Positions 1 to 7,999 of a DNA stretch of 64,000 nt are shown one piece after another; positions within the stretch are counted from its first letter, which is position 1; each line of letters begins with the position of its first letter. The notes under the pieces are model-generated. The model was not told the origin of the DNA and did no database searches. It was given only the letters and a program-made list of their open reading frames with translations. This stretch comes from Myxococcus stipitatus. GTDB taxonomy: Bacteria; Myxococcota; Myxococcia; Myxococcales; Myxococcaceae. The position numbers were made by a program, and so were the translations under genes. The DNA is taken from the NCBI RefSeq assembly GCF_037414475.1, contig NZ_CP147913.1:3968001-4032000 (forward strand). Reading direction: 5' to 3'.

Positions 1-1
1 C

Positions 2-640
2 CTCACGGAGCCGGGGCAGCTCGAGGAGGCGCTCACCGCCGAGGGCCTCACCATGCCCAAGTACCGGGACATCCTGCGCAAGCGCATCCTCCGGGACCAG
101 CTGCTGCGCGCCAAGGTGGGCCCCAAGGTGAAGGTCACCGAGGAGGACCTGAAGGCCGCCTACAACCAGTACGCCCGCGCGGAGGGCGAGGACTCGGAGG
201 TCCACGCGCGCCACATCCTGGTGTCGGTGGACCCGAAGGCCACCGAGGAGCAGGTGGCGGCGGCCCGCAAGAAGGCGGAGGGCATCGCGCAGGAAGCACG
301 CCGTGAGGGCATGGACTTCTCCGCCCTGGCGCGCGCCCGCAGCGAGGGCCCCAGCGCCGCGGACGGCGGAGACCTGGGCTGGTTCAAGCGCGGCGTCATG
401 GTGGCCGCGTTCGAGAAGGTGGCCTTCAACCTCAAGGAGGGCGAGGTCAGCGAGCCGGTGCGCACCAACTTCGGCTGGCACGTGCTGAAGGTGGAGGAGC
501 GCCGCTCCGTGGCCGCCGCGCCCTACGAGGAGATGCGCCCCAAGCTCGAGTCGAAGCTCATCGAGCAGAAGACCGAGAAGTTCCTCGAGCAGTACGTGCA
601 GGAGCTGCGGCAGAAGGCCAGCGTCGACGTGAAGATGTAG
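2..640 (+). CDS. SurA/PpiC-type peptidyl-prolyl isomerase, 3' part
   Basis: This is the C-terminal part of a periplasmic folding factor; the reading frame is open from the first bases of the window, so the gene starts upstream. The first ~55 visible residues (LEEAL, then a charged helix) resemble the end of a SurA chaperone domain. A parvulin (PpiC) domain follows, with the typical HARHILV start, the GGDLGWF motif and FGWHVLKVEERR near its end. Such proteins isomerise Xaa-Pro bonds and chaperone outer-membrane proteins. The next gene, pdxA, starts 33 bases downstream on the same strand; surA-pdxA adjacency is a classic arrangement, which supports the SurA reading. Signal peptide and N-terminus are not visible. 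Confidence 0.9.
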   Translation, partial: LTEPGQLEEALTAEGLTMPKYRDILRKRILRDQLLRAKVGPKVKVTEEDLKAAYNQYARAEGEDSEVHARHILVSVDPKATEEQVAAARKKAEGIAQEARREGMDFSALARARSEGPSAADGGDLGWFKRGVMVAAFEKVAFNLKEGEVSEPVRTNFGWHVLKVEERRSVAAAPYEEMRPKLESKLIEQKTEKFLEQYVQELRQKASVDVKM

Positions 641-672
641 CCTGTGGCCCGCGCAAGGGGGATGCTCGGGGC

Positions 673-1704
673 GTGAGCCTCATGAGCCTCCCCCTTGTCG
701 GTATCTCCCTGGGCGACGTGTCGGGCATCGGGCCGGAGGTGACGGCCGCGGCCCTGGCGCGGCCCACCGTGCGCCGCGCGCTCATCCCCGTCGTCTTCGG
801 AGATGGGCCCACGCTGGAGCACTTCCCCCACTTCCGCCGCTACGCCCGCGTGGAGTCCAGCGCGCTGGGCCGCGTGGAGGGGCCCACCGTGGTGGAGGTG
901 ACGCGGCTGTCCGCCAAGGAGCGCGTCCCGGGCCGCCCCTCGCTCGAGGGAGGCCGCGCGCAGTACGCCTACGTCGCTCGCGCCATCGACGCCATGCGCG
1001 CCGGGCACGTGGACGCGCTGTGCACCGCGCCCGTGTCCAAGGAGCAGATTTCGCGCGCGGGCATCCCCTTCATGGGCCACACGGAGGTGCTGGCGGAGGC
1101 CTTCGGCGTGGAGGTGATGATGATGATGGACGGGCCGCGCGTGCGCATCGCCCTGGCCACCAACCACGTCCCCCTCTCCGCGCTGTCCTCGCTCATCACC
1201 GTGGACGGGCTCACCGCGCAGCTCAAGCTGCTCTCACGCGCGCTCACGCCCGTCGTGGGACGCAAGCCTCGCATCGCCGTGCTCGGACTCAATCCCCATG
1301 CGGGTGAAGGGGGCCTGCTGGGCCGCGAGGAGGTGGAGGTCATCGGCCCCGCCATCCGCAAGGCGCGCGCGGCGAAGGTGGATGCCCATGGCCCGCTCCC
1401 CGCGGACGGCCTCTTCGCGAAGCCCGAGGAGGTGGGCGCGAGATTCGACGCGGTGCTGGCCATGTATCACGACCAGGGACTCATCCCGGCCAAGGCGCTG
1501 GACTTCGAGCGCACCGTCAACGTGACGCTGGGGCTGCCGGTGCCGCGCACCTCGCCGGACCACGGCACGGCCTACGCCATCGCGGGGAAGGGGCAGGCGA
1601 ACTGCGTGCCCATGGTGGAGGCGCTGCTCAAGGCCGCTCAGCTCGCGCGGCCCTCCGCTCGAGGTGCTCGGCCAGGTCCTCGCCGTCCTTCTCCGGGTCG
1701 ATGA
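673..1704 (+). CDS. pdxA: 4-hydroxythreonine-4-phosphate dehydrogenase PdxA
   Basis: NAD-dependent oxidation of 4-hydroxythreonine phosphate in the DXP-dependent pathway to pyridoxal phosphate. The N-terminus (GISLGDVSGIGPEV) is the family's opening motif. The metal-binding histidines sit in GHTEVLAEAFG and in the MYHDQGLIPAK motif around residues 264-274, and the end of the core (HGTAYAIAGKGQAN) is intact. I use the GTG start at 673; an in-frame ATG lies three codons later. The last ~25 residues are Arg/Pro-rich and run into a convergent gene on the other strand, overlapping it by 77 bases, so the native C-terminus is longer than the conserved core requires. Confidence 0.95.
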   Translation: MSLMSLPLVGISLGDVSGIGPEVTAAALARPTVRRALIPVVFGDGPTLEHFPHFRRYARVESSALGRVEGPTVVEVTRLSAKERVPGRPSLEGGRAQYAYVARAIDAMRAGHVDALCTAPVSKEQISRAGIPFMGHTEVLAEAFGVEVMMMMDGPRVRIALATNHVPLSALSSLITVDGLTAQLKLLSRALTPVVGRKPRIAVLGLNPHAGEGGLLGREEVEVIGPAIRKARAAKVDAHGPLPADGLFAKPEEVGARFDAVLAMYHDQGLIPAKALDFERTVNVTLGLPVPRTSPDHGTAYAIAGKGQANCVPMVEALLKAAQLARPSARGARPGPRRPSPGR

Positions 1705-1960
1705 GCCGGGCGTGACAGCCCACGCCGCTCGGGGGAATCACCAGCACGGTGACCTTGCCGCGCGGACACTCCCCCAGACACCCGGAAGACACCACGCGAG
1801 ACGTCGGCGCGAGCCCCCGCGCGGCCAGGGCCTCGCGGATGCGGCGTGGCAGGTCCACGCCGCCCAGGCTCGAGTCCAGCTTCACGAGGCAGTTATGGCA
1901 GACGTGCAGCTCCGTCGGCTGGGAGCCTGGAGCGGCCTCGGGTGGGAGCGGGGTGTGCAT
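1628..1960 (-). CDS. (2Fe-2S) ferredoxin domain protein
   Basis: Small protein of about 110 residues resembling thioredoxin-like 2Fe-2S ferredoxins, small electron carriers. It has a CHNC motif near residue 23, then a CLGECPRGK segment and further Cys in GVGCHARL, giving the CxxC...CxxxC cysteine set of that family. The chosen ATG (MHTPLPPE) is 62 codons inside the longest open frame; the upstream part looks non-coding. The 3' end overlaps the 3' end of pdxA by 77 bases tail to tail. Its redox partner cannot be told from context. Confidence 0.75.
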   Translation of the reverse strand: MHTPLPPEAAPGSQPTELHVCHNCLVKLDSSLGGVDLPRRIREALAARGLAPTSRVVSSGCLGECPRGKVTVLVIPPSGVGCHARLIDPEKDGEDLAEHLERRAARAERP

Positions 1961-2241
1961 CGTCCACGAGCATAAAGCCGACGCCCGCTCTTGTTGACGG
2001 TTCAGCCCAGACGCCTGGCCGCTCCCTCCCCGGGTGTCGACAAAGTCCTTGCGGCCACGGGTTGTCTCCATAAGCTGCTCATGGGTTCCGAGGGGCACCC
2101 ACACCCGGAAAGACGACGTCACCCTCACCCGGAACCGCGCTTCCATTCAGGCTCCTGGCGAATTCCTTCCATGGCCCAGACACGGGTGGGGCCAAACACC
2201 GAGGAATTTTCAATGGCTTCCCTGAACGAGGGCCGCGGCTC

Positions 2242-3666
2242 ATGAGTGCACCGCTCGGCCGAGACCTGACCACCGGCAGCATTCCGCGCCACATGGTGGC
2301 CTTCTCCATCCCCATGTTGTTGGGGAGCTTCCTGCAGACGGCGTACAGCTTCATCAACGCCATCTGGGTGGGGAAGTTCCTGGGCACCGAGGCCCTGGCG
2401 GCGGTGACGGTGAGCTTCCCCGTCGTCTTCGTCCTGTTCTCCATCGGCATGGGCCTGACGATGGCGACCAGCATCCTGGTGTCTCAGAACTACGGCGCCA
2501 AGCGGATGGACGAGCTGCGCAAGGTCGTCGACAGCTCGACGGTGCTCATCTACTCGCTGGGCCTGGTGCTCACCGCGCTGGGCGAGTGGCTGGCGCCGGA
2601 CATCCTCCGGTTGATGGACACGCCGCCGGAGATTTTCGCGGAGTCCGTCAGCTACCTGCGCGTCTTCCTGCTGTCGATGCCCCTGGGCTTCGGTCTGTTC
2701 CTGACGCGCAGCCTGTTGCAGGGCGTGGGTGACTCGAAGACGCCGCTCTACTTCCAGACGGGCTCGGTCCTGTTCACCATCGTTCTGGACCCAGTGCTGA
2801 TGTTCGGCTGGCTGGGGCTGCCCAAGCTGGGGCTGAACGGAACGGCCTGGGCCACGGTGGTCGCGCAGCTGCTGGCGCTCATCACGCTGCTGACGTACCT
2901 GCGCATGAAGCAGGCGCCCGTCGCGCCTCGGATGCCTCGGCTGGACCACCTGGGGCCCACCACGGTGAAGACGCTGCGCATCGGCGTGCCGGCCGCGGTG
3001 CAGCAGTCGCTCGTGTCCATCGGCATGGTGTTCGTGACGGGCATCGTCAACGGCTTCGGCGAGGTGGCCACCGCGGCGTTCGGCGCGGCCTCGCGCATCG
3101 ACCAGATTGCGTTCATGCCGGCCATGACGTTCGGCATGGCGGTGTCCACGCTCGCGGGACAGAACCTGGGCGCGGGCCGGTATGACCGCGTGCAGGAGGT
3201 CTTCAAGTGGGGGTGCGTGTTCAGCGGCGGCATCACCCTGCTCATCTCCGCGATGGCGGTGACGTTCCCCGAGGCGCTGTTGAGCATGTTCGTCTCGGAC
3301 CCGGCCGTCCTCGCGCCGGGCGTCGAGTACCTGCACATCGTGGGCGCCACCTACGTCCTCTTCGCGCTCATCTTCGTCAGCAACGGCATCATCAACGGCG
3401 CGGGCCGCACGATGATGACGACGGTGTTCTCGCTGGTGAGCCTCTGGGTGGTGCGAGTCCCGGTGGCGTACTGGCTGTCACGCCGCATGGGCAACGTGAA
3501 GGGCGTGTGGATTGCCATGGCCCTGAGCTTCGCGGTGTCGCTCGTGGTGAGCATGGCCTATTACTTCTCGGGCCGGTGGCAGAGGCCGCTGCTCAAGAAC
3601 GCCCCCAACGGCCCCGCCGCGCCCAACCCCGGCGAGATGTTCGGCCACGAGACGGGCGAGGCCTGA
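2242..3666 (+). CDS. MATE family efflux transporter
   Basis: Integral membrane exporter of the multidrug and toxic compound extrusion family, which uses Na+ or H+ gradients to expel cationic drugs or metabolites. The 474 residues carry about 12 hydrophobic segments in two similar halves, each with the family's NAIWVGKFLGTEALAAVTVSFP- and AAFGAASRIDQIAFMPA-type first helices. Length is normal. It starts with ATG at 2242. The nearest gene downstream is convergent and begins directly after its stop codon, so it is probably transcribed alone. Confidence 0.93.
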   Translation: MSAPLGRDLTTGSIPRHMVAFSIPMLLGSFLQTAYSFINAIWVGKFLGTEALAAVTVSFPVVFVLFSIGMGLTMATSILVSQNYGAKRMDELRKVVDSSTVLIYSLGLVLTALGEWLAPDILRLMDTPPEIFAESVSYLRVFLLSMPLGFGLFLTRSLLQGVGDSKTPLYFQTGSVLFTIVLDPVLMFGWLGLPKLGLNGTAWATVVAQLLALITLLTYLRMKQAPVAPRMPRLDHLGPTTVKTLRIGVPAAVQQSLVSIGMVFVTGIVNGFGEVATAAFGAASRIDQIAFMPAMTFGMAVSTLAGQNLGAGRYDRVQEVFKWGCVFSGGITLLISAMAVTFPEALLSMFVSDPAVLAPGVEYLHIVGATYVLFALIFVSNGIINGAGRTMMTTVFSLVSLWVVRVPVAYWLSRRMGNVKGVWIAMALSFAVSLVVSMAYYFSGRWQRPLLKNAPNGPAAPNPGEMFGHETGEA

Positions 3667-5421
3667 TTAGAAGACGAAGGGGAAGTGGATGGGCGCGGGC
3701 ATGCGGACCGCGTGCATCGGGAACTTCCAGCCGCGCACCACGCCCTCGATGCAACGAGCGACGGGCGTGGAGCGCAGCGCTGGCGTGTCCATGGCCACGT
3801 CCGTCGTCTCGCCACCGGGTTGCACGGACCAGCTCACCACGAAGTGGCCCCCCTTCTCCAAGAGGGAGTCCGCGGCGTGCTCCCGCAGGCACTCGGTGAT
3901 GGCGGGCTGGTTGGCCACCACCACCTGCTGGATGTCGTCCGCCGTGAGGTGCTCCTTCTCGCCAAGCTCGGGAGGGACGTACACGGTGCGCGCGGCGGTG
4001 GGCTCGGTGTCCTCGTTCGCGGCCTCATCGGCGAAGCCCAGCTCGCGCGCGAACTCTTCGTCCAACTCCGACTCGGCGGCGCTCTCTTCGTCCACGGCCT
4101 CGTCCTGAGCAGCTGTGGCGGAGTCCTCGAGGGAGGAGGAGTCCTCGAAGGTCATCTCCTGCACGGCGCCCACGTGCGCCGTGTCCACGGATTCCTCCTG
4201 TGCTGGCTTCGGCACCTCCCGCGCGACGGTGTCCACGGGCGAGTGCCTCACGCGGGAGGCAACAGCAAGAGTGTCCTTCCGAGCGAGAGCCTCCGCGGAG
4301 TCCGCGGCGGAGAGTGACTCGGGTGCCAGTGCCGGAGCCGCTGGCGCTTGAAGCCCCGCGGCGGAGAGTGACTCGGGTGCCAGTGCCGGAGCCGCTGGCG
4401 CATGAAGCCCCGCGGCGATGTCTCTCACGTTCGTGGCGCTGGCGACGTCACTCACGCGCGGAGCGGCGACGAGGCCATTCGTGCTCGTGGCAGGGCCTCT
4501 CACACTCGTGGCCGTGGCGACGTCACTCACGCGCGGCGTGGTGGCGAGGTCACTCGTGCTCCCGGACGGAAGAGACGGAATCGCACCCACGACGGATGCG
4601 GGCCTATCTCTCGCTTCGGGTGCCTCGAGCCCCATCGCGCCTTCGCGGCCTGCACTCGAGCGAGCCACCGAGCCCGCTGCATCCACGGGCGCTCGCGCGC
4701 CGGCGAGCGATGAGCGCTCCCTCCCATCGCGCGACGACACAATCTCCACGGGCCTGAAGGCTCCGGCATCCCAGAGGCGCACGCTCGCGACCACGAGCAT
4801 CCCCGCCGCGAGCGCCCCCACCACCGCGACCCCAAGCAAGACCCCCGACACGATGTCCAGGCCCCGGCGAGACACCAGCGCGGAGCCATCCCATCCATAC
4901 GCGGGAGGAGGAGCCATCATCGGCACACCCCACGGCCGCTCCTGGAGATTGGGCCGGGCCGGCGCCGCCGCGCGCTGGCTCCACATGAAGCCCCGCGATG
5001 CCGCGGGAGGAGGACTCGGAACACGCGCGTGAGCCCAGGCCGGACACACGGGCTGCGCCACCGCGACCGAGGGGTTCTCACGCATCCATGCCGGAATCAT
5101 CACCGGCGCAGCGGCTCGCTCCTCCTCCGGGGACTCGGCCGACGGCGGCTCCGTCAGCCACCGGATCTCCTCCTCCGCCAGGCTCAGCAGCACCCGCAGC
5201 TCATCCGAGTCCTCGTCCTCCTCCCCAGACGAACCCGCGTCCTCCGCGTCCGGAGCGTCGGAGAGCTCCCGGTCCAGATACGCGTCGAGGTCGTCCCCCC
5301 ATGCCTCCTGGACACCCGGCGCGGGGGGCCATGCGCTTGTCGCATCACTCTCAGCTGGAGTGGGACGGTCCGCCCCTCGTGCGCGGACCTGTTCCTCGCT
5401 TCCCGACAGAAGCTCGCCCAT
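3667..5421 (-). CDS. AgmX/PglI C-terminal domain (TonB-like) anchored protein
   Basis: A long, mostly disordered protein with one transmembrane helix (GVLLGVAVVGALAAGMLVV, roughly residues 190-215), an acidic N-terminal cytoplasmic region rich in Glu/Asp/Pro, an Ala/Ser/Pro-rich periplasmic linker and a C-terminal ~100-residue domain (AITECLREHA... GGHFVVSWSVQPGG... VARCIEGVVRGWKFP) typical of the TonB-like AgmX/PglI family. In myxobacteria this domain occurs in gliding-motility and secretion proteins. I start at the second ATG (MGELLSG), preceded by a good GAGGGGAGGG ribosome site; another ATG lies 21 bases upstream. The linker contains an 18-residue tandem duplication encoded by a 54-bp DNA repeat. 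Function is inferred from the domain only. Confidence 0.8.
   Translation of the reverse strand: MGELLSGSEEQVRARGADRPTPAESDATSAWPPAPGVQEAWGDDLDAYLDRELSDAPDAEDAGSSGEEDEDSDELRVLLSLAEEEIRWLTEPPSAESPEEERAAAPVMIPAWMRENPSVAVAQPVCPAWAHARVPSPPPAASRGFMWSQRAAAPARPNLQERPWGVPMMAPPPAYGWDGSALVSRRGLDIVSGVLLGVAVVGALAAGMLVVASVRLWDAGAFRPVEIVSSRDGRERSSLAGARAPVDAAGSVARSSAGREGAMGLEAPEARDRPASVVGAIPSLPSGSTSDLATTPRVSDVATATSVRGPATSTNGLVAAPRVSDVASATNVRDIAAGLHAPAAPALAPESLSAAGLQAPAAPALAPESLSAADSAEALARKDTLAVASRVRHSPVDTVAREVPKPAQEESVDTAHVGAVQEMTFEDSSSLEDSATAAQDEAVDEESAAESELDEEFARELGFADEAANEDTEPTAARTVYVPPELGEKEHLTADDIQQVVVANQPAITECLREHAADSLLEKGGHFVVSWSVQPGGETTDVAMDTPALRSTPVARCIEGVVRGWKFPMHAVRMPAPIHFPFVF
4303..4412 (-). repeat. 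54-bp tandem repeat, two copies, in coding sequence
   Basis: Two nearly identical 54-bp units lie in tandem inside the AgmX-like gene and encode two copies of an 18-residue Ala/Pro-rich unit ending PALAPESLSAA. A few differences between copies (for example HAP versus QAP) are visible. It extends the periplasmic linker in frame. A second, weaker duplication (PRVSDVA...) lies upstream in the same linker. Confidence 0.85.
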
Positions 5422-5637
5422 ACACCCTCCCCTCGACCGCATGGCCGTTCCCGCGCCAGGACAAGCAACCTAGGGATGGGTTCTGTTCGTGCCAGTCCGA
5501 CTGTCCCGCCCGCGACACTCCCCACGTCGCCGCACATGGCCGGATGTCCGCTGCCTCACGATTCACGCGGGGGCTCCCCACACGCCCCTATCGCTGTTCC
5601 TCAGCCAACGCAGGCAATGGCCCGTAGACTGCCGCCC

Positions 5638-6051
5638 ATGCTCGCTCCCCATCACGTCGAGGATGTCCAGGCGCTGCTGTCCTTGGAACAAGCCATCGTC
5701 CGCGCCATCCACCAGCGCGATACAGAGTCGCTGAAGAACCTCATGGCGGAAGACTTTGTCCTTCGCGGCGGCGGCGCCGTGGAGACAGACAGGGCCGCGT
5801 TCCTCACCGCCATCTCCACGCTCGAGGCAGACATCCTCTCGCTGGAGACTCAGAACGTGCGAGCGCACGTTTTTGGTGAGACGGGAATCCTGACGGGCAC
5901 TCAGCTCGCGCGGGTCCGCCTGCCCGGCGGCTCCGAAGTCACCGACATCAGCGAGTTCGCCGATGTCTGCCAGCGTCGCGATGGCCGCTGGTGGGTCGTG
6001 CTTGCCCACAGCATCACCATCCCCGAGCCGGCCCCCTCCCTTCCGGCTTGA
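5638..6051 (+). CDS. NTF2-like (SnoaL/DUF4440-type) protein
   Basis: A 137-residue protein with the pattern of the NTF2-like alpha/beta cone fold: an N-terminal helix pair (LLSLEQAIVRAIHQRD), a LMAEDFVLRGGG strand, and the paired strands GILTGTQLARVRLPGG and GRWWVVLAHS at the end. Members are small-molecule binding domains or enzymes such as ketosteroid isomerase-like proteins; the substrate cannot be predicted. I start at the ATG of MLAPHHVED; an ATG seven codons upstream is possible. No signal peptide is seen. The divergent AgmX-like gene and a convergent response regulator flank it. Confidence 0.8.
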   Translation: MLAPHHVEDVQALLSLEQAIVRAIHQRDTESLKNLMAEDFVLRGGGAVETDRAAFLTAISTLEADILSLETQNVRAHVFGETGILTGTQLARVRLPGGSEVTDISEFADVCQRRDGRWWVVLAHSITIPEPAPSLPA

Positions 6052-6056
6052 AACGC

Positions 6057-6482
6057 TCAGGGCCTGCGAGGGCCCTGCGATGCGGACGACATCCCCAGCG
6101 GCCGCTGGGGCAACAGCTTGAAGAGGAAGGCCAGGAGCGCCTCGAAGTGGTCCCCCTTCCGGAACACGGCATCCACCGGCATGTCGATGGCGCTGTCCGC
6201 TCCGGTGACGAACACGACCTTCGCCCCCGGCATGTGGTGACGCACCAACGGAATCAACCCCGTCCCGAAGCCATCACCCAGGCTCTGGTCCAGCAGCACC
6301 GCGTCAATGGGTCTGGGGTGGTTGAGCCACTTCTCCGCTTCTGAATACGAACCCGCCGTGACAACCGCGAAGCCCGCTTCCTCCAGCAGCGCCGCGAGCG
6401 TCATCCGGTTGGACGGGTCATCTTCCACCAGCAGCAGGCATCGCCCGAAGGTCCAGCTCGTCTCCATCACTTGCTCCCCCAT
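6057..6482 (-). CDS. Single-domain response regulator
   Basis: Receiver domain protein of 141 residues with no output domain. The acidic pair (VEDD), phosphoacceptor Asp in AVLLDQSLGDG, the Thr in VFVTGAD and the conserved Lys in FRKGD are all visible, so it should be phosphorylatable. It is the last gene of a minus-strand signalling cluster, and its start overlaps the end of the upstream histidine kinase by 16 bases, which suggests that kinase as its partner. With no DNA-binding part it probably acts through protein contact or phosphorelay. Confidence 0.92.
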   Translation of the reverse strand: MGEQVMETSWTFGRCLLLVEDDPSNRMTLAALLEEAGFAVVTAGSYSEAEKWLNHPRPIDAVLLDQSLGDGFGTGLIPLVRHHMPGAKVVFVTGADSAIDMPVDAVFRKGDHFEALLAFLFKLLPQRPLGMSSASQGPRRP

Positions 6483-7216
6483 ATCTCTTCCTGCACCGCG
6501 GTCCGCTTCCGCCCCCCCGCCTCCGGGCGGTTGGGGAAGTGGATCTCGACGTGAGTGCCCCCACTGGGGCCCCCGTCCAATGCCACCCTCCCCCCATTGC
6601 GCAGCACCAACCGCTGCACGATGTTCAATCCCAGCCCCGCATGGCCAGGCCGTGTTGAATAGAAGGGCTCGAAGGCGCGCGAATAGGCCTCTGGCGCCAG
6701 CCCCTCTCCCGCATCTTCCACTCGGAGGGACACACCGCCCTCCCCTTCTTCAACGTCCCACGTCCGCACCGTGAGCAGGCCCCCGCGCGGCATCGACTCC
6801 ACCGCGTTGTCCACCAGACAGCGCATCAAGAGCGCCAGGTCCTCCACGTCCAACGGCACCGACCCACGCGCCCGGAAGTCGCGCTCCACCCGCACCTGCT
6901 CCGGCACACGCGCCTCCAGCAGCGCCCGCTCCGCCGCCTCGCCCGCATGGCACAGCGGCCGCTCACTGCTGGCCACCGGCGCACGGCGCGTGAGCACCTC
7001 CTCCGCCGCCGCCAACTCCCGGTCAATCAACTGGAAGAAGGCCTCCACCCGGGCATCGGAACTCCAGGCGTCGGTCTTCTGCATCTTCCGCATCAGGTAG
7101 AACGACGCATTGCGGACACTGGCGAGCTTGTTGCGGAGGTCATGCCGCAGCGTGGAAGCCACGACATCCGCCACCGCGGCCCGCTCCCGCGCTTGGAGAT
7201 CTGCACGCACGCCCAT
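6467..7216 (-). CDS. Soluble sensor histidine kinase
   Basis: A 249-residue histidine kinase made almost only of the catalytic core: a dimerisation/phosphoacceptor helix with the H-box TLRHDLRNKLASVRN near residue 24, an N-box (LMRCLVDNAVESMPRGG), and ATP-lid motifs (VEDAGEGLAPEAYSRAFEPFYSTR, GLGLNIVQRL). There is no transmembrane segment or obvious sensory domain, so it probably receives input from another protein, plausibly the double-receiver protein encoded 3 bases upstream. Its 3' end overlaps the following response regulator gene, indicating translational coupling. Confidence 0.92.
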   Translation of the reverse strand: MGVRADLQARERAAVADVVASTLRHDLRNKLASVRNASFYLMRKMQKTDAWSSDARVEAFFQLIDRELAAAEEVLTRRAPVASSERPLCHAGEAAERALLEARVPEQVRVERDFRARGSVPLDVEDLALLMRCLVDNAVESMPRGGLLTVRTWDVEEGEGGVSLRVEDAGEGLAPEAYSRAFEPFYSTRPGHAGLGLNIVQRLVLRNGGRVALDGGPSGGTHVEIHFPNRPEAGGRKRTAVQEEIWGSK

Positions 7217-7219
7217 CCG

Positions 7220-7999
7220 TCAATTCCTCACACCCGGAGGCCCGGCGGGCCCCTGCACCCGAGGCTGACCGCGCACCCGGGCAATGGCTTGCACCAGCTC
7301 CCGCAGGGGCACCGGTTTCGTCATACACACCACCGCGCCCTGCGCCGCCACCTTCCGCAACAGCTCCGGAACCACGTGGCCGGACATGGCAATAACGGCC
7401 ACCGACAAATCCGCCGCCTTGACCTTGGCCACCAGTTCCGGACCGCTCATTTCTGGCATCACCAGGTCCAGCACACACACGTCGAAGTCGCCGGAACGCA
7501 GCCACGTCAACGCCTCCTCGCCGCTGTACACGGCGCGCGCACGCAGGCCCACCGTGCTCAGCGCGCGCACCATGGCCCGCGCCACCGGCTCCGTGTCGTC
7601 CACCACCAACACCTGCGGCGCACGGGCCGCGCGAAGAATGGTGTCCAGCGCGTGCGCCACGTCGAAGGGCTTGGGCAGGACGGTGAACGCCCCTTCCGCG
7701 AGCGCGTCCTCCACCAGCTCCTCCGCCGTGAAGGCGGTCATCAACACCACGGGCATGTCCGGGCGCGCCTGTTTGATCCGGCGCAGCAGGTCCACCCCGT
7801 GCAACCCCGGCATGCGCATGTCGCTGAGCACCACATCCACCGGGTGCTCCCCCAGGAGGCGCAGCGCTTCCTCGCCGTTGGCGGCCTCCAGGACGGTGTG
7901 GCCCTCCAACTCCAGGTTCGCCGCGAGCGTGATGCGCAGCCCCTCCTCGTCGTCGACCAAAAGGATGCGAGCGGGGCCCAAAGCCACGTCCTCCATCAT
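7220..7999 (-). CDS. Double-receiver response regulator
   Basis: Two receiver domains in tandem and nothing else. Domain 1 (about residues 10-125) has LLVDDEEG, phosphoacceptor VVLSDMRMPG, an LMTAF switch Thr and LPKPFD. Domain 2 (about 130-250) has LVVDDTEP, VCVLDLVMPEMSG, the AMSG switch Ser and MTKPVP. Both domains keep the residues for phosphorylation. The gene sits between two histidine kinase genes: its start overlaps the end of the membrane kinase by 4 bases and its stop is 3 bases from the soluble kinase. It may integrate signals from both or act as a phosphate sink. Confidence 0.92.
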   Translation of the reverse strand: MMEDVALGPARILLVDDEEGLRITLAANLELEGHTVLEAANGEEALRLLGEHPVDVVLSDMRMPGLHGVDLLRRIKQARPDMPVVLMTAFTAEELVEDALAEGAFTVLPKPFDVAHALDTILRAARAPQVLVVDDTEPVARAMVRALSTVGLRARAVYSGEEALTWLRSGDFDVCVLDLVMPEMSGPELVAKVKAADLSVAVIAMSGHVVPELLRKVAAQGAVVCMTKPVPLRELVQAIARVRGQPRVQGPAGPPGVRN

